DNA of 64,000 bases, from the NCBI GenBank assembly GCA_964609625.1, contig CAZSRS010000018.1, forward strand, positions 13,406 through 77,405, in the 5' to 3' direction. Origin of the DNA: G963674665 sp964609625 (lineage in GTDB: Bacteria > Desulfobacterota > Desulfovibrionia > Desulfovibrionales > Desulfovibrionaceae). The position numbers and the translations under genes were made by a program. Position 1 is the first letter of the stretch; each line of letters begins with the position of its first letter. Of this stretch, positions 6,948 to 15,744 are shown piece by piece. The notes under the pieces were generated by a model. That model searched no databases, was not told the origin of the DNA, and saw nothing but the letters and a program-made list of their open reading frames with translations.

Positions 6948-9163
6948 GACCCTTCTCCACCGGCGTGCTGCTGCCGCCAAAGTCTACGATAGGGGGCACA
7001 GTCACGGATCAGCTCCTCGTGTGTCCCGGAGGCCGTGACTTCCCCCCGATCGAAGAAATGGATCACGTCCGCATCCACCAGTGCCGAGAGGCGATGAGAG
7101 ACGATGATCACGGTCCGCCCCCTGGCGATGCGCGACATGTTGCCCTGGACAATGGCCTCGGACTCGGGATCCAGGGCGCTCGTGGCCTCGTCGAAGATGA
7201 TGATCGGCGGGTTGCCGAGCAGGGCGCGGGCTATGGCCAAACGCTGCCGCTGCCCCCCGGAGAGGTTGGAGGCGTTTTCCTCCAGCAGGGTTTCGTACCC
7301 CTGGGGCAGCTGTTGGATGAATTCATCGGCGCCGGCGATGCGGGCGGCTTCCACGATCTCCGAAAAGGCAGCGCCAGGGGCGGAGAAGGCGATATTCTCG
7401 CGCACCGAACCCCTGAAGAAAAAGCTCTCCTGAAGCACCACACCCAGGGATTGCCGGAGATGGGCCAGGTCCAGTTCGCGGATCTCGTAGCCGTCGTAGC
7501 GGATGGAACCGCCTTGCGGCAGGTAGAGCCCCTGGAGCAGCCGCAGGAAGGTGGTCTTGCCGGAGCCGCTGCGGCCCACGATGCCGATCACTTGCCCCGC
7601 GGGTATGCGCATGCTGATCTTGTTCAGGGCGGGTGTCTGCTGATCCGGATAGCGGAAGGTCAGTCCCTCGACAGCCACCTCGCCGCTGAACGCGGGGCGC
7701 AGGCCATGGCTGGCACGCAGTTCCTCGGGCTTGTGGTTCATGATCTCCCCGAGCATGCGCACCGAGAGCCCCACCTGCTGGAACTGGCTGATCATGCCCA
7801 CGATCTTGACCAGGGGGCCACTGACCCTGCCGGCGATAATGTTGATGGCCACGAGTTCGCCCACGGTCAGCTTGTTGTCGAAGACCATCAGCGCGCCCAC
7901 CCAGACAATGACCACGGTCAGTAGCTTTTCCACAAAGCCGATGATGGCCTGGGCTGTGAGGGAGAGCTTGCCCACCTGTTGCTGCAGGCTCACCGAAAGC
8001 GCCGAGTTACGCTCCCAGCGACGCAGCAGGCTGGGCTCCAGAGCCATGGACTTCACCGTATGCATGCCATGGATGCACTCCACCAACAGTGACTGTCTCT
8101 TGCCCTCGGCCATGTACAAGGCGTTGAGCTTGCGCCTGAAGGCCGGCATGATCACCAGGACCGCCAGGGCCACGGTCATGGAGAAACCGAGCACGATGCA
8201 GGCCATGGTCAGATTGTAGAAAAACAGCATGGGGATGAATACCAGCAATGCCCAGGAATCCAGGATGGTGTAGAACAGCCGGCCCGTGAGGAACTCCCTG
8301 ATCTCGTCCACCTGCTGCATGTGCTTGGTGACGACGCCGGCCGAAGCGGTCTCGAAAAAACCCAGGGGCAATTGCATCAGGTGCGAGAAAGTGCGCTGCG
8401 CCAGGCGGATGTCGATCTTGTTGGAGGCGTGCAGGGCCACGTAGTCGCGCAGATACGTGAGCAGGGCCTCGAAGAGGATGCCGCAGACCACCCCGATGCC
8501 CAGGATCTCCAGGGTAGCCAGGGAACTGTGCACCAGCACCTTGTCGATGACCACCTGAAAAAACAGCGGTGTTACCAGGCCCACCACGTTGAGCATGAAC
8601 CCCGCCACGCTCACGTGGCCGAAAATCCTTCCCTGGCGGACGATCTCCGGCACGAACCAACGCAGGGAGAAGGGCTGGGACTCGTCCGTAAGCTTGTAGA
8701 CGCGCTTGAGAAAGATGGTTTCGCCGCTCCACACGGCAAGGAACTTTTCTCTGCTGACGAAGATGAAACCGGGGCGGTCGGCCAAAGGGTCCACCACGGC
8801 CACAGACCCTTCGCCGTCCTCGCTGTACCCCCCCACCAGAACGCAGTTGCCGTTGCGCAGACGGACGATGACCGGATACCCCTGGCCCAGGGCGATCAAG
8901 TCTTCCCAGGCAAGGGTCACGGCCCTGGCCTTGAAGCCGTTTTCACGGGCGATGCGCAGCAGCAGGGGCGTGTCCACCTCTTCCCGTCCCACGGCGTAAT
9001 CGTGGATCAAGCGCTCGACACCGAGGTCCACACCGTGATGTCGGCAGGCCATCTCCAGGCACAGAAGGGCGGTATGCTGTTGCCAGTGCAACGGGCTCAT
9101 CCAGTGGTTGAATGGGGCGATTTGCAGCAACGGACAAGGACGGTCTTCCCCGGTCTCTGTCAC
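6944..9163 (-). CDS. Type I secretion ABC exporter with degenerate C39 domain
   Basis: A 739-residue ATPase-permease that powers export of a C-terminally tagged substrate. Residues about 15-150 form a C39-peptidase-like domain. In the stretch HTALLCLEMACRHHG the catalytic cysteine position is occupied by threonine, so it is a non-cleaving C39-like domain as in HlyB. Six membrane spans follow (about 165-450). The nucleotide-binding domain has Walker A GRSGSGKTT, signature LSGGQRQR, Walker B IIIFDEATSALD and the H-loop VSHR. The GTG at 9161-9163 was used; its ribosome-binding site is weak. It is followed by the fusion protein with an ATGA overlap and preceded by three small related genes. Confidence 0.93.
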   Translation of the reverse strand: MTETGEDRPCPLLQIAPFNHWMSPLHWQQHTALLCLEMACRHHGVDLGVERLIHDYAVGREEVDTPLLLRIARENGFKARAVTLAWEDLIALGQGYPVIVRLRNGNCVLVGGYSEDGEGSVAVVDPLADRPGFIFVSREKFLAVWSGETIFLKRVYKLTDESQPFSLRWFVPEIVRQGRIFGHVSVAGFMLNVVGLVTPLFFQVVIDKVLVHSSLATLEILGIGVVCGILFEALLTYLRDYVALHASNKIDIRLAQRTFSHLMQLPLGFFETASAGVVTKHMQQVDEIREFLTGRLFYTILDSWALLVFIPMLFFYNLTMACIVLGFSMTVALAVLVIMPAFRRKLNALYMAEGKRQSLLVECIHGMHTVKSMALEPSLLRRWERNSALSVSLQQQVGKLSLTAQAIIGFVEKLLTVVIVWVGALMVFDNKLTVGELVAINIIAGRVSGPLVKIVGMISQFQQVGLSVRMLGEIMNHKPEELRASHGLRPAFSGEVAVEGLTFRYPDQQTPALNKISMRIPAGQVIGIVGRSGSGKTTFLRLLQGLYLPQGGSIRYDGYEIRELDLAHLRQSLGVVLQESFFFRGSVRENIAFSAPGAAFSEIVEAARIAGADEFIQQLPQGYETLLEENASNLSGGQRQRLAIARALLGNPPIIIFDEATSALDPESEAIVQGNMSRIARGRTVIIVSHRLSALVDADVIHFFDRGEVTASGTHEELIRDCAPYRRLWRQQHAGGEGS

Positions 9164-9319
9164 TCAGGTTGCACGCATGTTCTCCCGGGTATTGCCGCAA
9201 TGCAACTATGAAGAATAACGAAGAAATGTCAACCAGAAAAGAAAAAGAAGGCTGTCAGCCCCATGGATCCAGCCGCCGTGAGAGTGTTCTACAATGCCGG
9301 AACAGGGGAGTACCTCCAC

Positions 9320-9622
9320 TCAGCTGAAATTCGGGGACTTCGGGGTATCGTCTTCAGCCCTCGACCCTTCTCTGCCCGCCGCATCTGGTTTGGCTTCACC
9401 TTTCTGCAGCAGCCCGGCGGACACGAACCTGTCGAGCATCTGGGTCATGGCCTCGTTGAGTTCGAGAAAGCCTTCCAGGGTCATGAGCAGGCGCACCCTG
9501 GGTTCGAGTTTCGGGGTTCCGTCCTTGCCGGCCTTCTCAGCCGAGAGACTGCCCAGATCGAGGCGCACCACTCCCCTGCCGAATTCAAGATTATGGACTC
9601 CGTCCACGAAGATCTCTTGCAT
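9320..9622 (-). CDS. Small DUF3467-like protein A
   Basis: A 100-residue cytosolic protein, first of three relatives in this cluster by proximity to the exporter. It begins MQEIFVDGVHNLEF, then GRGVVRLDLGSLS, then a helix LEGFLELNEAMTQMLDRFVSAGLL (about 50-73), and ends in a polar tail. The same order (strand, GVVR strand, aliphatic strand, long helix ending in G-L) occurs in the two neighbours. The shape recalls DUF3467-type small proteins, but I am not certain of membership. GGGGAGGGCGAGG precedes the chosen ATG. Located 156 bases upstream of the exporter start. Confidence 0.7.
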   Translation of the reverse strand: MQEIFVDGVHNLEFGRGVVRLDLGSLSAEKAGKDGTPKLEPRVRLLMTLEGFLELNEAMTQMLDRFVSAGLLQKGEAKPDAAGREGSRAEDDTPKSPNFS

Positions 9623-9698
9623 CCTCGCCCTCCCCCTTTGCATATGATAGCCGCGGGCTATTTGGTTTCGAAGGACCTACTTCATGGTAGCGGGCGGC

Positions 9699-9962
9699 TC
9701 AGCCCTTGTCCCCGCTTTCCGGCCGGGCCGACACCAGCACGCCCTGCCTGACGAACTCCTCCACCTTGGCTTGCAACGTATTCCTCATCTGTACGAACGC
9801 CTCGATGGGAGCGACAACCATGAATCCGTCGCAAGGCAGCGCCCGCCCTGCTTTGTCCCGGGAAGCGTTGGAAAAGGTGACGAACTCCATGCGCACGACC
9901 CCGTCCAGGATATCGAAGCCGTAGACTCCATCGGAAAACAATCGTTCACGCACCGTTGCCAT
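9699..9962 (-). CDS. Small DUF3467-like protein B
   Basis: An 87-residue cytosolic protein clearly related to protein A. Both share an F-x-DGV start (RLFSDGVYGFD against IFVDGVHNLEF), a DGVVRMEF / RGVVRLDL strand, and a C-terminal helix ending in F-V-x-x-G-x-L. No signal peptide, no membrane segment, and no copy of the C-terminal tail seen in the two putative substrates. GAGAGGAAG lies upstream of the ATG. Its start overlaps the end of protein C by 17 bases, so the pair is translationally coupled. Confidence 0.72.
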   Translation of the reverse strand: MATVRERLFSDGVYGFDILDGVVRMEFVTFSNASRDKAGRALPCDGFMVVAPIEAFVQMRNTLQAKVEEFVRQGVLVSARPESGDKG

Positions 9963-10182
9963 GGACTTCCTCTCCCTGCCCGGCCAGCTTGCGCACCGAG
10001 GCGTCGATGTTGTTGAACAGGTCCAGAAAGCTCGACGGCGAAAGCACGATTTCCCGTACCGTACCCCCTGTTTCACCCTTGACGAAGAAATCCTCTTGCA
10101 GCTCCAGGAAAAACAAGCCCCTGTCAAAACGTATCTCGCCGAAATCCGAAACCACGAAGACCCTGGTACCATCGCTGCTCAC
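9946..10182 (-). CDS. Small DUF3467-like protein C
   Basis: A 78-residue protein with the layout of A and B: VFVVSDFGEIRFDRGLFFLEL, two more strands, then IVLSPSSFLDLFNNI leading into a helix. The LSP-x-x-F helix start resembles the V-SP-HA--L stretch of DUF3467 proteins. The GTG at 10180-10182 was preferred to an upstream ATG because GAGGAGG lies eight bases before it. It sits between the PPC-domain gene and protein B. Role unknown; chaperoning or regulating the secreted proteins is only a guess from context. Confidence 0.68.
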   Translation of the reverse strand: MSSDGTRVFVVSDFGEIRFDRGLFFLELQEDFFVKGETGGTVREIVLSPSSFLDLFNNIDASVRKLAGQGEEVHGNGA

Positions 10183-10287
10183 GGGCGGCCCCTCCTCGCA
10201 ACACATGATTGTATAAAACAACGGCCGACCGTCGCGGTGTCGTTGCAACGGTTGGCCATCAATCTACAATGAACCGACATGAAAGGA

Positions 10288-11211
10288 CTATCCCCTGGAG
10301 AACGCCAGAGTGTACCGTTGCCATTCCTTGTCCAAGGCGGCCGAAAGCGGCGTGGCTGCGGCGTTGCTCAGGCCCTGAGCATTCCCTCCGTTGAAGACGA
10401 GGTTCTGTTGGGACATGGAGCCCAGGGCGGCGGCACCTGAACTGACCGAGAGCCGATAGGTTCCCGTTCTGCTGCCATAGGCGCCCGCGGATATATAATA
10501 ATACCCGCTTGAAGACGGTCTGAACCCGAGTCGTGCGTTGTTGCCCGTTCCGCCGTCATCGTCTGTCGTATTGCTGATATACCTTCCTTTGCTGTTGCAG
10601 ATCCCCCGTATATAGGGGTCGGTACACGTGCCACGGTTGGTTGGAGCGCCCTCGAGGTTGATGGTGTAGTATCTGCCTCCGGTCAGATAGACTCGGAACC
10701 AGTCCTGATCACCCGAGGTTTCGATAATGCCCGTTGCATATCCACCTGCGGAGACGCGGCCGGTGGTGTTTCTGTTCGCGGAAAAATCGTCGCGCGGAGC
10801 ACTGACCTGCTTGGCGGAGAGTCGATAGAGTCCTACATCGCCATGCGGGCCGCCCGAGGCCTCGAGGTAATAATACCCCGTATGTTTGGCGGTAAAGGTG
10901 ATGCGTGAATTATAGTTCGATGAAGAAATGTTGTCGTTATAAGCCAAAATGATCCCGTTGGCGCCCCGGAGCCGAAGCGCTGGGTCACGGATCGGTCCAT
11001 GCGGGGAATTGGTGGACCTGTACCCCCCGAGGTTGAATTGATAACGGTAACCCGCAACGAGGCGTATCCTGAACCAGTCCTTGTCCCTGGAGTCTTGAAT
11101 AACTCCGGACACTGATCCACCTACCGATACGCTGCCGGTAGTGCTCGTGTTGGCAGGCCAACGGTCACCACTAAGGCCTTGTAACCTATAACTATTATCT
11201 GCTGTAGCCAT
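10288..11211 (-). CDS. Secreted protein with two PPC domains, likely type I substrate
   Basis: A 307-residue Gly/Ser/Tyr/Asn-rich protein with no N-terminal signal peptide. Two bacterial pre-peptidase C-terminal (PPC) beta domains are seen at about 12-130 and 140-260. Each shows NTTGRVSAGGYATGIIE-type openings, DWFRVYLTGG, and the closing GYYYISAGA-type strand. The last 38 residues (NLVFN...AAATPLSAALDKEW...LAFSRG) match the end of the metalloprotease encoded upstream. That shared tail, with the adjacent exporter, marks both as probable type I cargo. The ATG at 11211 follows GAGG by eight bases; an earlier TTG in frame was rejected. No catalytic domain is visible. Confidence 0.8.
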   Translation of the reverse strand: MATADNSYRLQGLSGDRWPANTSTTGSVSVGGSVSGVIQDSRDKDWFRIRLVAGYRYQFNLGGYRSTNSPHGPIRDPALRLRGANGIILAYNDNISSSNYNSRITFTAKHTGYYYLEASGGPHGDVGLYRLSAKQVSAPRDDFSANRNTTGRVSAGGYATGIIETSGDQDWFRVYLTGGRYYTINLEGAPTNRGTCTDPYIRGICNSKGRYISNTTDDDGGTGNNARLGFRPSSSGYYYISAGAYGSRTGTYRLSVSSGAAALGSMSQQNLVFNGGNAQGLSNAAATPLSAALDKEWQRYTLAFSRG

Positions 11212-11375
11212 GGTCAATCCTCAATGATATCGATGGTACGGACGTCAACACACATGCCTGTATGAAGGTATAGCTCCACTGCACTGCCCCCTTTTCTTCG
11301 AGGAATATACACACGTCGGAGGTTGCAACGACTGTAACTCCCATTCTGGCATCGGCATGTGCATAAATGTGTGCG

Positions 11376-13346
11376 TTACGTTCTTGAAAAGGCCAGGAGG
11401 TTCTTCTGCCAATCCTTTTCAAAGGCTGCCGAAAGCGGCGTGGCCGCGGCATGTCTCAGGGGGTCGGGACTCCATTGACTATTGAAGACGAGATTCTGCT
11501 GCAGGACCGCGGCTTTGGAGGCCATACGCATCATGTCGGTCACGGATCCGCTCTGCGCGCTGCTGGAGCTGACCTGCTTGGTTGTGAGGCTGTAGGTCCC
11601 TGTAGACCAGCCATAGGCCCCGGCATCGAGGTAGTAGTACCCGGTGCGGTCGGCCGTGTAGACGATCCGCGCATTGAGATTCGTGGGATAGGCGATGTCG
11701 TCGTTGAACGCCAGGCTGCTCCCGGAGTTGTCGCGAAGCCGCAGGGTCACGTCTGGATTGGTGTCGCCGTAAAGCGTGAACTGATACTTCGTCCCCTTCG
11801 CGAGATAGACCCTGAACCAGTCCGTATCGCCGGCCACTTCGATGTTGCCCCGGGAGGTTCCGCCAACGGTAAGCCGGCCGGTGGTGCTGGTGGTGGAGGT
11901 GAAATCGTCCGCGAGTTCTCCGACCGCGAGCTTGTATGTCCCGATGTTCGTGCCGCTGCCTCCGGCTTCGAGGTAGTGGTACCCTGAATAGTTGGCCGTG
12001 TAGTAAATCCTCGAGTTGCGGTTGGTGGACGAAACATCGTCGTTGGACGCCAAGCTGCTTCCAGAAGAGTTGCGCAGGCGCAGTGACACGTTGGGGTTCG
12101 CGATTCCCGTAAGATCGAACCGATAGCGGTGTCCACGCACCAGACTTACGCGGAACCAGTCCTTGTCACCCGACTTTTCGATATCGCCGGTGGCATAGCC
12201 GCCGACGTTCACCCGCCCCGTGGTGCTGGTGCTGGCGGCATAGTCGTCGGCGCTCACGCTCTTGGTCTTGATCGTCCATTGACCAGGGTAGCTGTAATAG
12301 TACTTCACCGTGACCGAACTGGTGCCGCGCCTGATGATCAGGTCACTGCCCGAGCGCGTCTTGGTGATCTGCGAGAGTGTGCTGTCGTCGAACCTGAGCA
12401 CCCCGCCGGTGTCCTTGACCACGTTCTTCCCCCAGCTTGAACCCGCGAAGACGTAGGTGTCCTTGCCGCCCCCTCCCGTGAGGTTGTTGTTGGCCGTATT
12501 GGCGTAAAACGTGTCGTTGCCCGCGCCGCCCTTGGCGTTCTCTATGGTCACACCGTAGGCGATGGCCACGTTGTACAGGTATCGTCCCTTGCTGTTGCCG
12601 CCGATGGTGCTGAATTTCCCGGCCCTGAGGTCGATGATCGCGGGGCGGGTGCTGGTGGAATGGTTGGAGGCGTCGATGGTGTCGGTTCCCCCGGTGTCCC
12701 AGATGGCTGCCTGGAAGGCCTTGCCCGTATTGTCCCACTTGTAGATGGTATCGGTGTTGTTGTAGTTCGTTCGCTTGCCGTAGACTTTCTGCACCGCGGC
12801 AATGTCGTGCAGCAGAGGCGCGCTTGGCCTCGAAAAGCCAATGGCAGAGGCGGGGTGGTTAAAATAACTCATCACCGTGTATTGGAGGCTGTCCTGCTGA
12901 TACAACCGCTGGCTCTCCACGGCGGTTCCGTCGTAGTTGCCGGGATGCTGGAATCCCAGGGTGTGCCCGATCTCGTGCACCATGATTCCCTGAAACGCCC
13001 CCCCGATCTCTGTCTTCAGGTTTTCCCAATACGAGGGGTTGAACTGCACCGTGGCCTTGGTGATGCTGGAGCCGCTGTACCACCAGATGGCCCTCGCGAC
13101 CGTCACGCTGGAATTGGTTTCAAAGGTGATGTCCGCGGCGGTGGAGGTGGTCTTGCTGAACGTGAGGTTGGCGACTCTGGTCCAACCTTGCAGAGCGCGT
13201 TGGATGGAAGCTTGCTGCGCGCTGCTGATGCCGGAGGCAAAACGATAGGTCAGCGTCCGCTTCGACCAGTTGACGTTGTTCCGGTTCAGATTGTCGATTA
13301 TCTGAGTCAAACTCCAGGACGGCTTGGTCGTACTCCACGTGGTCAT
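11376..13346 (-). CDS. Serralysin-like (M10) zinc metalloprotease with two PPC domains, likely type I substrate
   Basis: A 656-residue protease without a Sec signal. The zinc motif HEIGHTLGFQH gives ligands H124, H128 and H134 with catalytic E125, and the Met-turn is VMSYF (M159). A serralysin C-terminal region follows with remnants of RTX calcium repeats (GGAGNDTF at 273-280, GGGGKDTYVF at 291-300). Two PPC domains (about 367-480 and 490-600) precede a 38-residue tail ending AAATPLSAAFEKDW...LAFSRT. That tail is shared with the next gene product. The ATG at 13346 has GGAGG seven bases upstream. It heads the secretion unit and is probably its enzyme cargo. Confidence 0.92.
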   Translation of the reverse strand: MTTWSTTKPSWSLTQIIDNLNRNNVNWSKRTLTYRFASGISSAQQASIQRALQGWTRVANLTFSKTTSTAADITFETNSSVTVARAIWWYSGSSITKATVQFNPSYWENLKTEIGGAFQGIMVHEIGHTLGFQHPGNYDGTAVESQRLYQQDSLQYTVMSYFNHPASAIGFSRPSAPLLHDIAAVQKVYGKRTNYNNTDTIYKWDNTGKAFQAAIWDTGGTDTIDASNHSTSTRPAIIDLRAGKFSTIGGNSKGRYLYNVAIAYGVTIENAKGGAGNDTFYANTANNNLTGGGGKDTYVFAGSSWGKNVVKDTGGVLRFDDSTLSQITKTRSGSDLIIRRGTSSVTVKYYYSYPGQWTIKTKSVSADDYAASTSTTGRVNVGGYATGDIEKSGDKDWFRVSLVRGHRYRFDLTGIANPNVSLRLRNSSGSSLASNDDVSSTNRNSRIYYTANYSGYHYLEAGGSGTNIGTYKLAVGELADDFTSTTSTTGRLTVGGTSRGNIEVAGDTDWFRVYLAKGTKYQFTLYGDTNPDVTLRLRDNSGSSLAFNDDIAYPTNLNARIVYTADRTGYYYLDAGAYGWSTGTYSLTTKQVSSSSAQSGSVTDMMRMASKAAVLQQNLVFNSQWSPDPLRHAAATPLSAAFEKDWQKNLLAFSRT

Positions 13347-13400
13347 GAGCATTCCTCCCCCGCGCTGCACATGACAGCGCTGTGTTCACCCACTGGATGG

Positions 13401-13416
13401 AAAACAAGAAACGTGC
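13401..13416 (-). promoter_or_regulatory. Possible sigma-54 promoter before the metalloprotease gene
   Basis: The minus strand reads TGGCAC-N5-TTGTT, matching the -24 box of sigma-54 promoters fully and the -12 box (TTGCW) except for T in place of C. Predicted transcription starts near 13390, about 45 bases before the protease ATG. The -12 mismatch at a key base keeps this tentative. Confidence 0.35.
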
Positions 13417-13566
13417 CACGCACACATTCAACTCGCATTGCAATCTCTTGATCCAGTTGCATATTTCAAGTAAACAACCAAGCACTCTCCCGCCTTGCCA
13501 GCCGTCAGGTGCCGCCTGGTAATGATAGTGTCTAAATATCGTCGTTCTACGGCCTTTTCATCATGT

Positions 13567-14184
13567 TCACTGTGACATGCCCATGCCCTGCTCCAATTGC
13601 CTGGGGCGATACACATCGATCATCGCGCGCGACAACATGCGCTCCAAGGCTTCTTCCAGGGTCCGCGCGGCCTCGGAATCGGCCCGCGAAAATTCCCTTG
13701 CCTCGGCAAAGGCCACTGCCTCGGGCGCTGCGGGATATCGCTCCCGGTATTGGTCTTGCGGGCCGGATCGGAACAGCGAAAGCCCCAGAACCAGCAGGGA
13801 ACCTCCCTTGGATCCGGGCAAGGTCCGCACCGCCCCGTACAGGACAACTGTCAAGGTCCCCTCATGCACCAGCCGTTCGTCTGCTTCCCCGAGAATTGTC
13901 ACCGCGGTCGCCTGGGCCGGAGGCAATTCACGCTTCAAGATGGTGGCGGCAGTCGTTTCAACGGCCTGCTTCAGGGGTACAGTCAAATCCTCGGACGCCT
14001 CCACCCGGCACTCCACGCCGATCCGTTCCACATCGCTGAAAAAATAGTTTTGCGCGGCTAGCACGGTTCCCATGCCCATGAAAAACACCCCCGCAGCCAC
14101 AAACGCCTTCAGTGCAACGCCCCGTGAATAGAATCTCCGGAGCACGGCCTCAGGCTTGAAGTTCACGGTGCACCCCCATGACAT
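13567..14184 (-). CDS. Membrane-anchored protein of unknown function
   Basis: A 205-residue protein not recognised. A single N-terminal membrane span (about 25-45, VALKAFVAAGVFFMGMGTVLAA) acts as anchor. The rest, probably periplasmic, has VERIGVECRVEAS, a helix KQAVETTAATILKRELP, VTILGEADER and VVLYGAVRTLPGSKGGSLLVLGLSLF-type strands (landmarks only), and a helical C-terminus. The ATG at 14184 has AGGAG eight bases upstream. It has its own candidate promoter (14348-14375) and precedes the secretion unit on the same strand. Confidence 0.65.
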   Translation of the reverse strand: MSWGCTVNFKPEAVLRRFYSRGVALKAFVAAGVFFMGMGTVLAAQNYFFSDVERIGVECRVEASEDLTVPLKQAVETTAATILKRELPPAQATAVTILGEADERLVHEGTLTVVLYGAVRTLPGSKGGSLLVLGLSLFRSGPQDQYRERYPAAPEAVAFAEAREFSRADSEAARTLEEALERMLSRAMIDVYRPRQLEQGMGMSQ

Positions 14185-14347
14185 ACAAAGTACTCCTGAA
14201 TGGGAGCGGTTATAACAAGGTGCAAAAGCACCATACGTCACACAGATCTGTTATCTCGCCGCATCCTGTATCGCGAAGTCGCTCAGGGCCAGCTCTTGGC
14301 GCTCCAATAACGATCTCCGCCAAAACAGTTTCGACTGTTACTGTATA

Positions 14348-14375
14348 TGTATATTGCAGAATCAGGCATTGTCAA
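14348..14375 (-). promoter_or_regulatory. Candidate sigma-70 promoter
   Basis: TTGACA (14370-14375) and TATACA (14348-14353) lie 16 bases apart on the minus strand in an AT-rich patch. It would drive the 205-residue membrane-anchored protein gene after a leader of about 155 bases. Confidence 0.5.
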
Positions 14376-14448
14376 CGTGACGCTTCAGCGAGGTTGCATT
14401 CCACACCAATGGATACGCCGAAAGGGCAAAACGGGACAGGTCGGAATT

Positions 14449-14982
14449 TCAGTCGCTGTCGCTCCCAACCTGCTCCTTTTCACGCCGCAGGGGGCAGACG
14501 TAATGCAGCAGTGTCCAGGCCACGAAGGAGAACGCCATCCAGTGCCCAGAAAAACCCCGAACTTCCAGCATCTGGTAGCGCTCGAACTCCACCCTGGTCA
14601 ACTCCCGCAGAAGGGTGCCGCGATTGGCCAGATAATAACGGCCATCACTGTAACTGGGGGCGCCGCCATCCATCTGCCCCCAGAAAAGGAAAAAATTCAC
14701 CCCGGCGTAGATGATCAACACCACGGCCAATACCTTGGCCCAACCCGGCACCGCGCTCAAGAGCATGCTGCGGACCGTTTTCGAATGTGACCGCTTCGAC
14801 TCGGGAGTTCGGCCCCGCCGGCGGACCAGGAAGAACACGGCGGCCAGGACCACCGCCATGGTCAGCACGTGCAGCATCCACACCATTTCCATGTTCAGGG
14901 GCAGACCCGGGACAAAGGTCAACAGGTGCATCACCAGACTGACCACGAACACCGCCAGGGCCATCCTCTCAAATACTTCCAT
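14449..14982 (-). CDS. Four-helix membrane protein of unknown function
   Basis: A 177-residue integral membrane protein. Hydrophobic spans occur at about 5-25, 32-53, 80-100 and 145-165. A soluble loop of about 45 residues between spans three and four contains YSDGRYYLANRGTLLRELT. Several small bacterial membrane proteins end with this YYLANRG...YQ-x-x-EVRGFSGHWM style, but I cannot name the family. The ATG at 14982 has AAGGGA upstream. No operon partner is obvious. Confidence 0.65.
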   Translation of the reverse strand: MEVFERMALAVFVVSLVMHLLTFVPGLPLNMEMVWMLHVLTMAVVLAAVFFLVRRRGRTPESKRSHSKTVRSMLLSAVPGWAKVLAVVLIIYAGVNFFLFWGQMDGGAPSYSDGRYYLANRGTLLRELTRVEFERYQMLEVRGFSGHWMAFSFVAWTLLHYVCPLRREKEQVGSDSD

Positions 14983-15159
14983 TGCTTTGTTCCCTTGCCC
15001 TGTTTGCGGTTGAGACGAGATTACACGCCAGTATACCGGGCCTTCTGAAACTGTCCAGAAATGCCCCCACGAAGCCCATAAGCGCGGCATGTGCAACGCT
15101 CTCTCCTGGTACGTTGCAGTGGTGCCTCAGCGTGTCGTCCTCTGTACCCATGTCATACA

Positions 15160-15744
15160 CTAGTCCTCGTCGATATCATCCCGTTGCCGCACCCCCAACC
15201 GGACCGCCATTGTGGCCAGCAACAACGTGCCGATGATCGAGAGTCCCGCGGTGATCAGCCTGTCGCGTATCGTCTCCCGCACGCTCGCTCCATCCCCGAT
15301 GCCGAGAACGCCCTCCGCTGGGGCGTCGGGGTTGTAGCGCACCTCCACCGCCCCCTGCAATGGATAGCGCTCCAGCAGGGCCTGGGCGTCCTCTCGACGC
15401 GTGCCCATACCGCAATTGACAGGGGCGAGACAGATGCGCGCCCCCGTATATCTGACCCCTTGCACCACGTAATTGTAGCTGAGCCTGGCGTGATACAGTG
15501 TACCGGAAGTGAAAAAAAAGCGGTCGGCAGATTCTTCATCGATTCCACGCCCCAGGATGGTGCCCTCGACCACGGGCCAGGATTCCCCGGCTTGCATGCG
15601 TTGCAGCAGATCCTGGTGCGTCCGGGCATCGCGGTACGACGTCCAGGTGAGCGCCATCAAGACCAACGCCCCCACGCCCGCGGCACAGGAAAGACACACT
15701 TTGATGCAACGAAGCGCAAAGGTTGATACAGGGGGCCGCGTCAT
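15160..15744 (-). CDS. DUF3592-like membrane protein
   Basis: A 194-residue protein with a membrane span near each end (about 10-33 and 163-185) and a central extracytoplasmic domain. The stretch WPVVEGTILG, followed by YNYVVQGVRYTGARI, then LLERYPLQGAVEVRYNPDAPAEGVL, is the usual DUF3592 pattern (W--veG-i, Y-v-G--y, v-v-YnP-nP). Function unknown. Its ATG overlaps the HD-GYP stop by four bases (ATGA), so the two are cotranscribed and coupled. Confidence 0.8.
   Translation of the reverse strand: MTRPPVSTFALRCIKVCLSCAAGVGALVLMALTWTSYRDARTHQDLLQRMQAGESWPVVEGTILGRGIDEESADRFFFTSGTLYHARLSYNYVVQGVRYTGARICLAPVNCGMGTRREDAQALLERYPLQGAVEVRYNPDAPAEGVLGIGDGASVRETIRDRLITAGLSIIGTLLLATMAVRLGVRQRDDIDED

Noticed and set aside
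9164..9319. Gap upstream of the exporter gene, checked for a leader gene
   Set aside because: Only short frames with stops are seen; no ribosome-binding site or promoter stood out.
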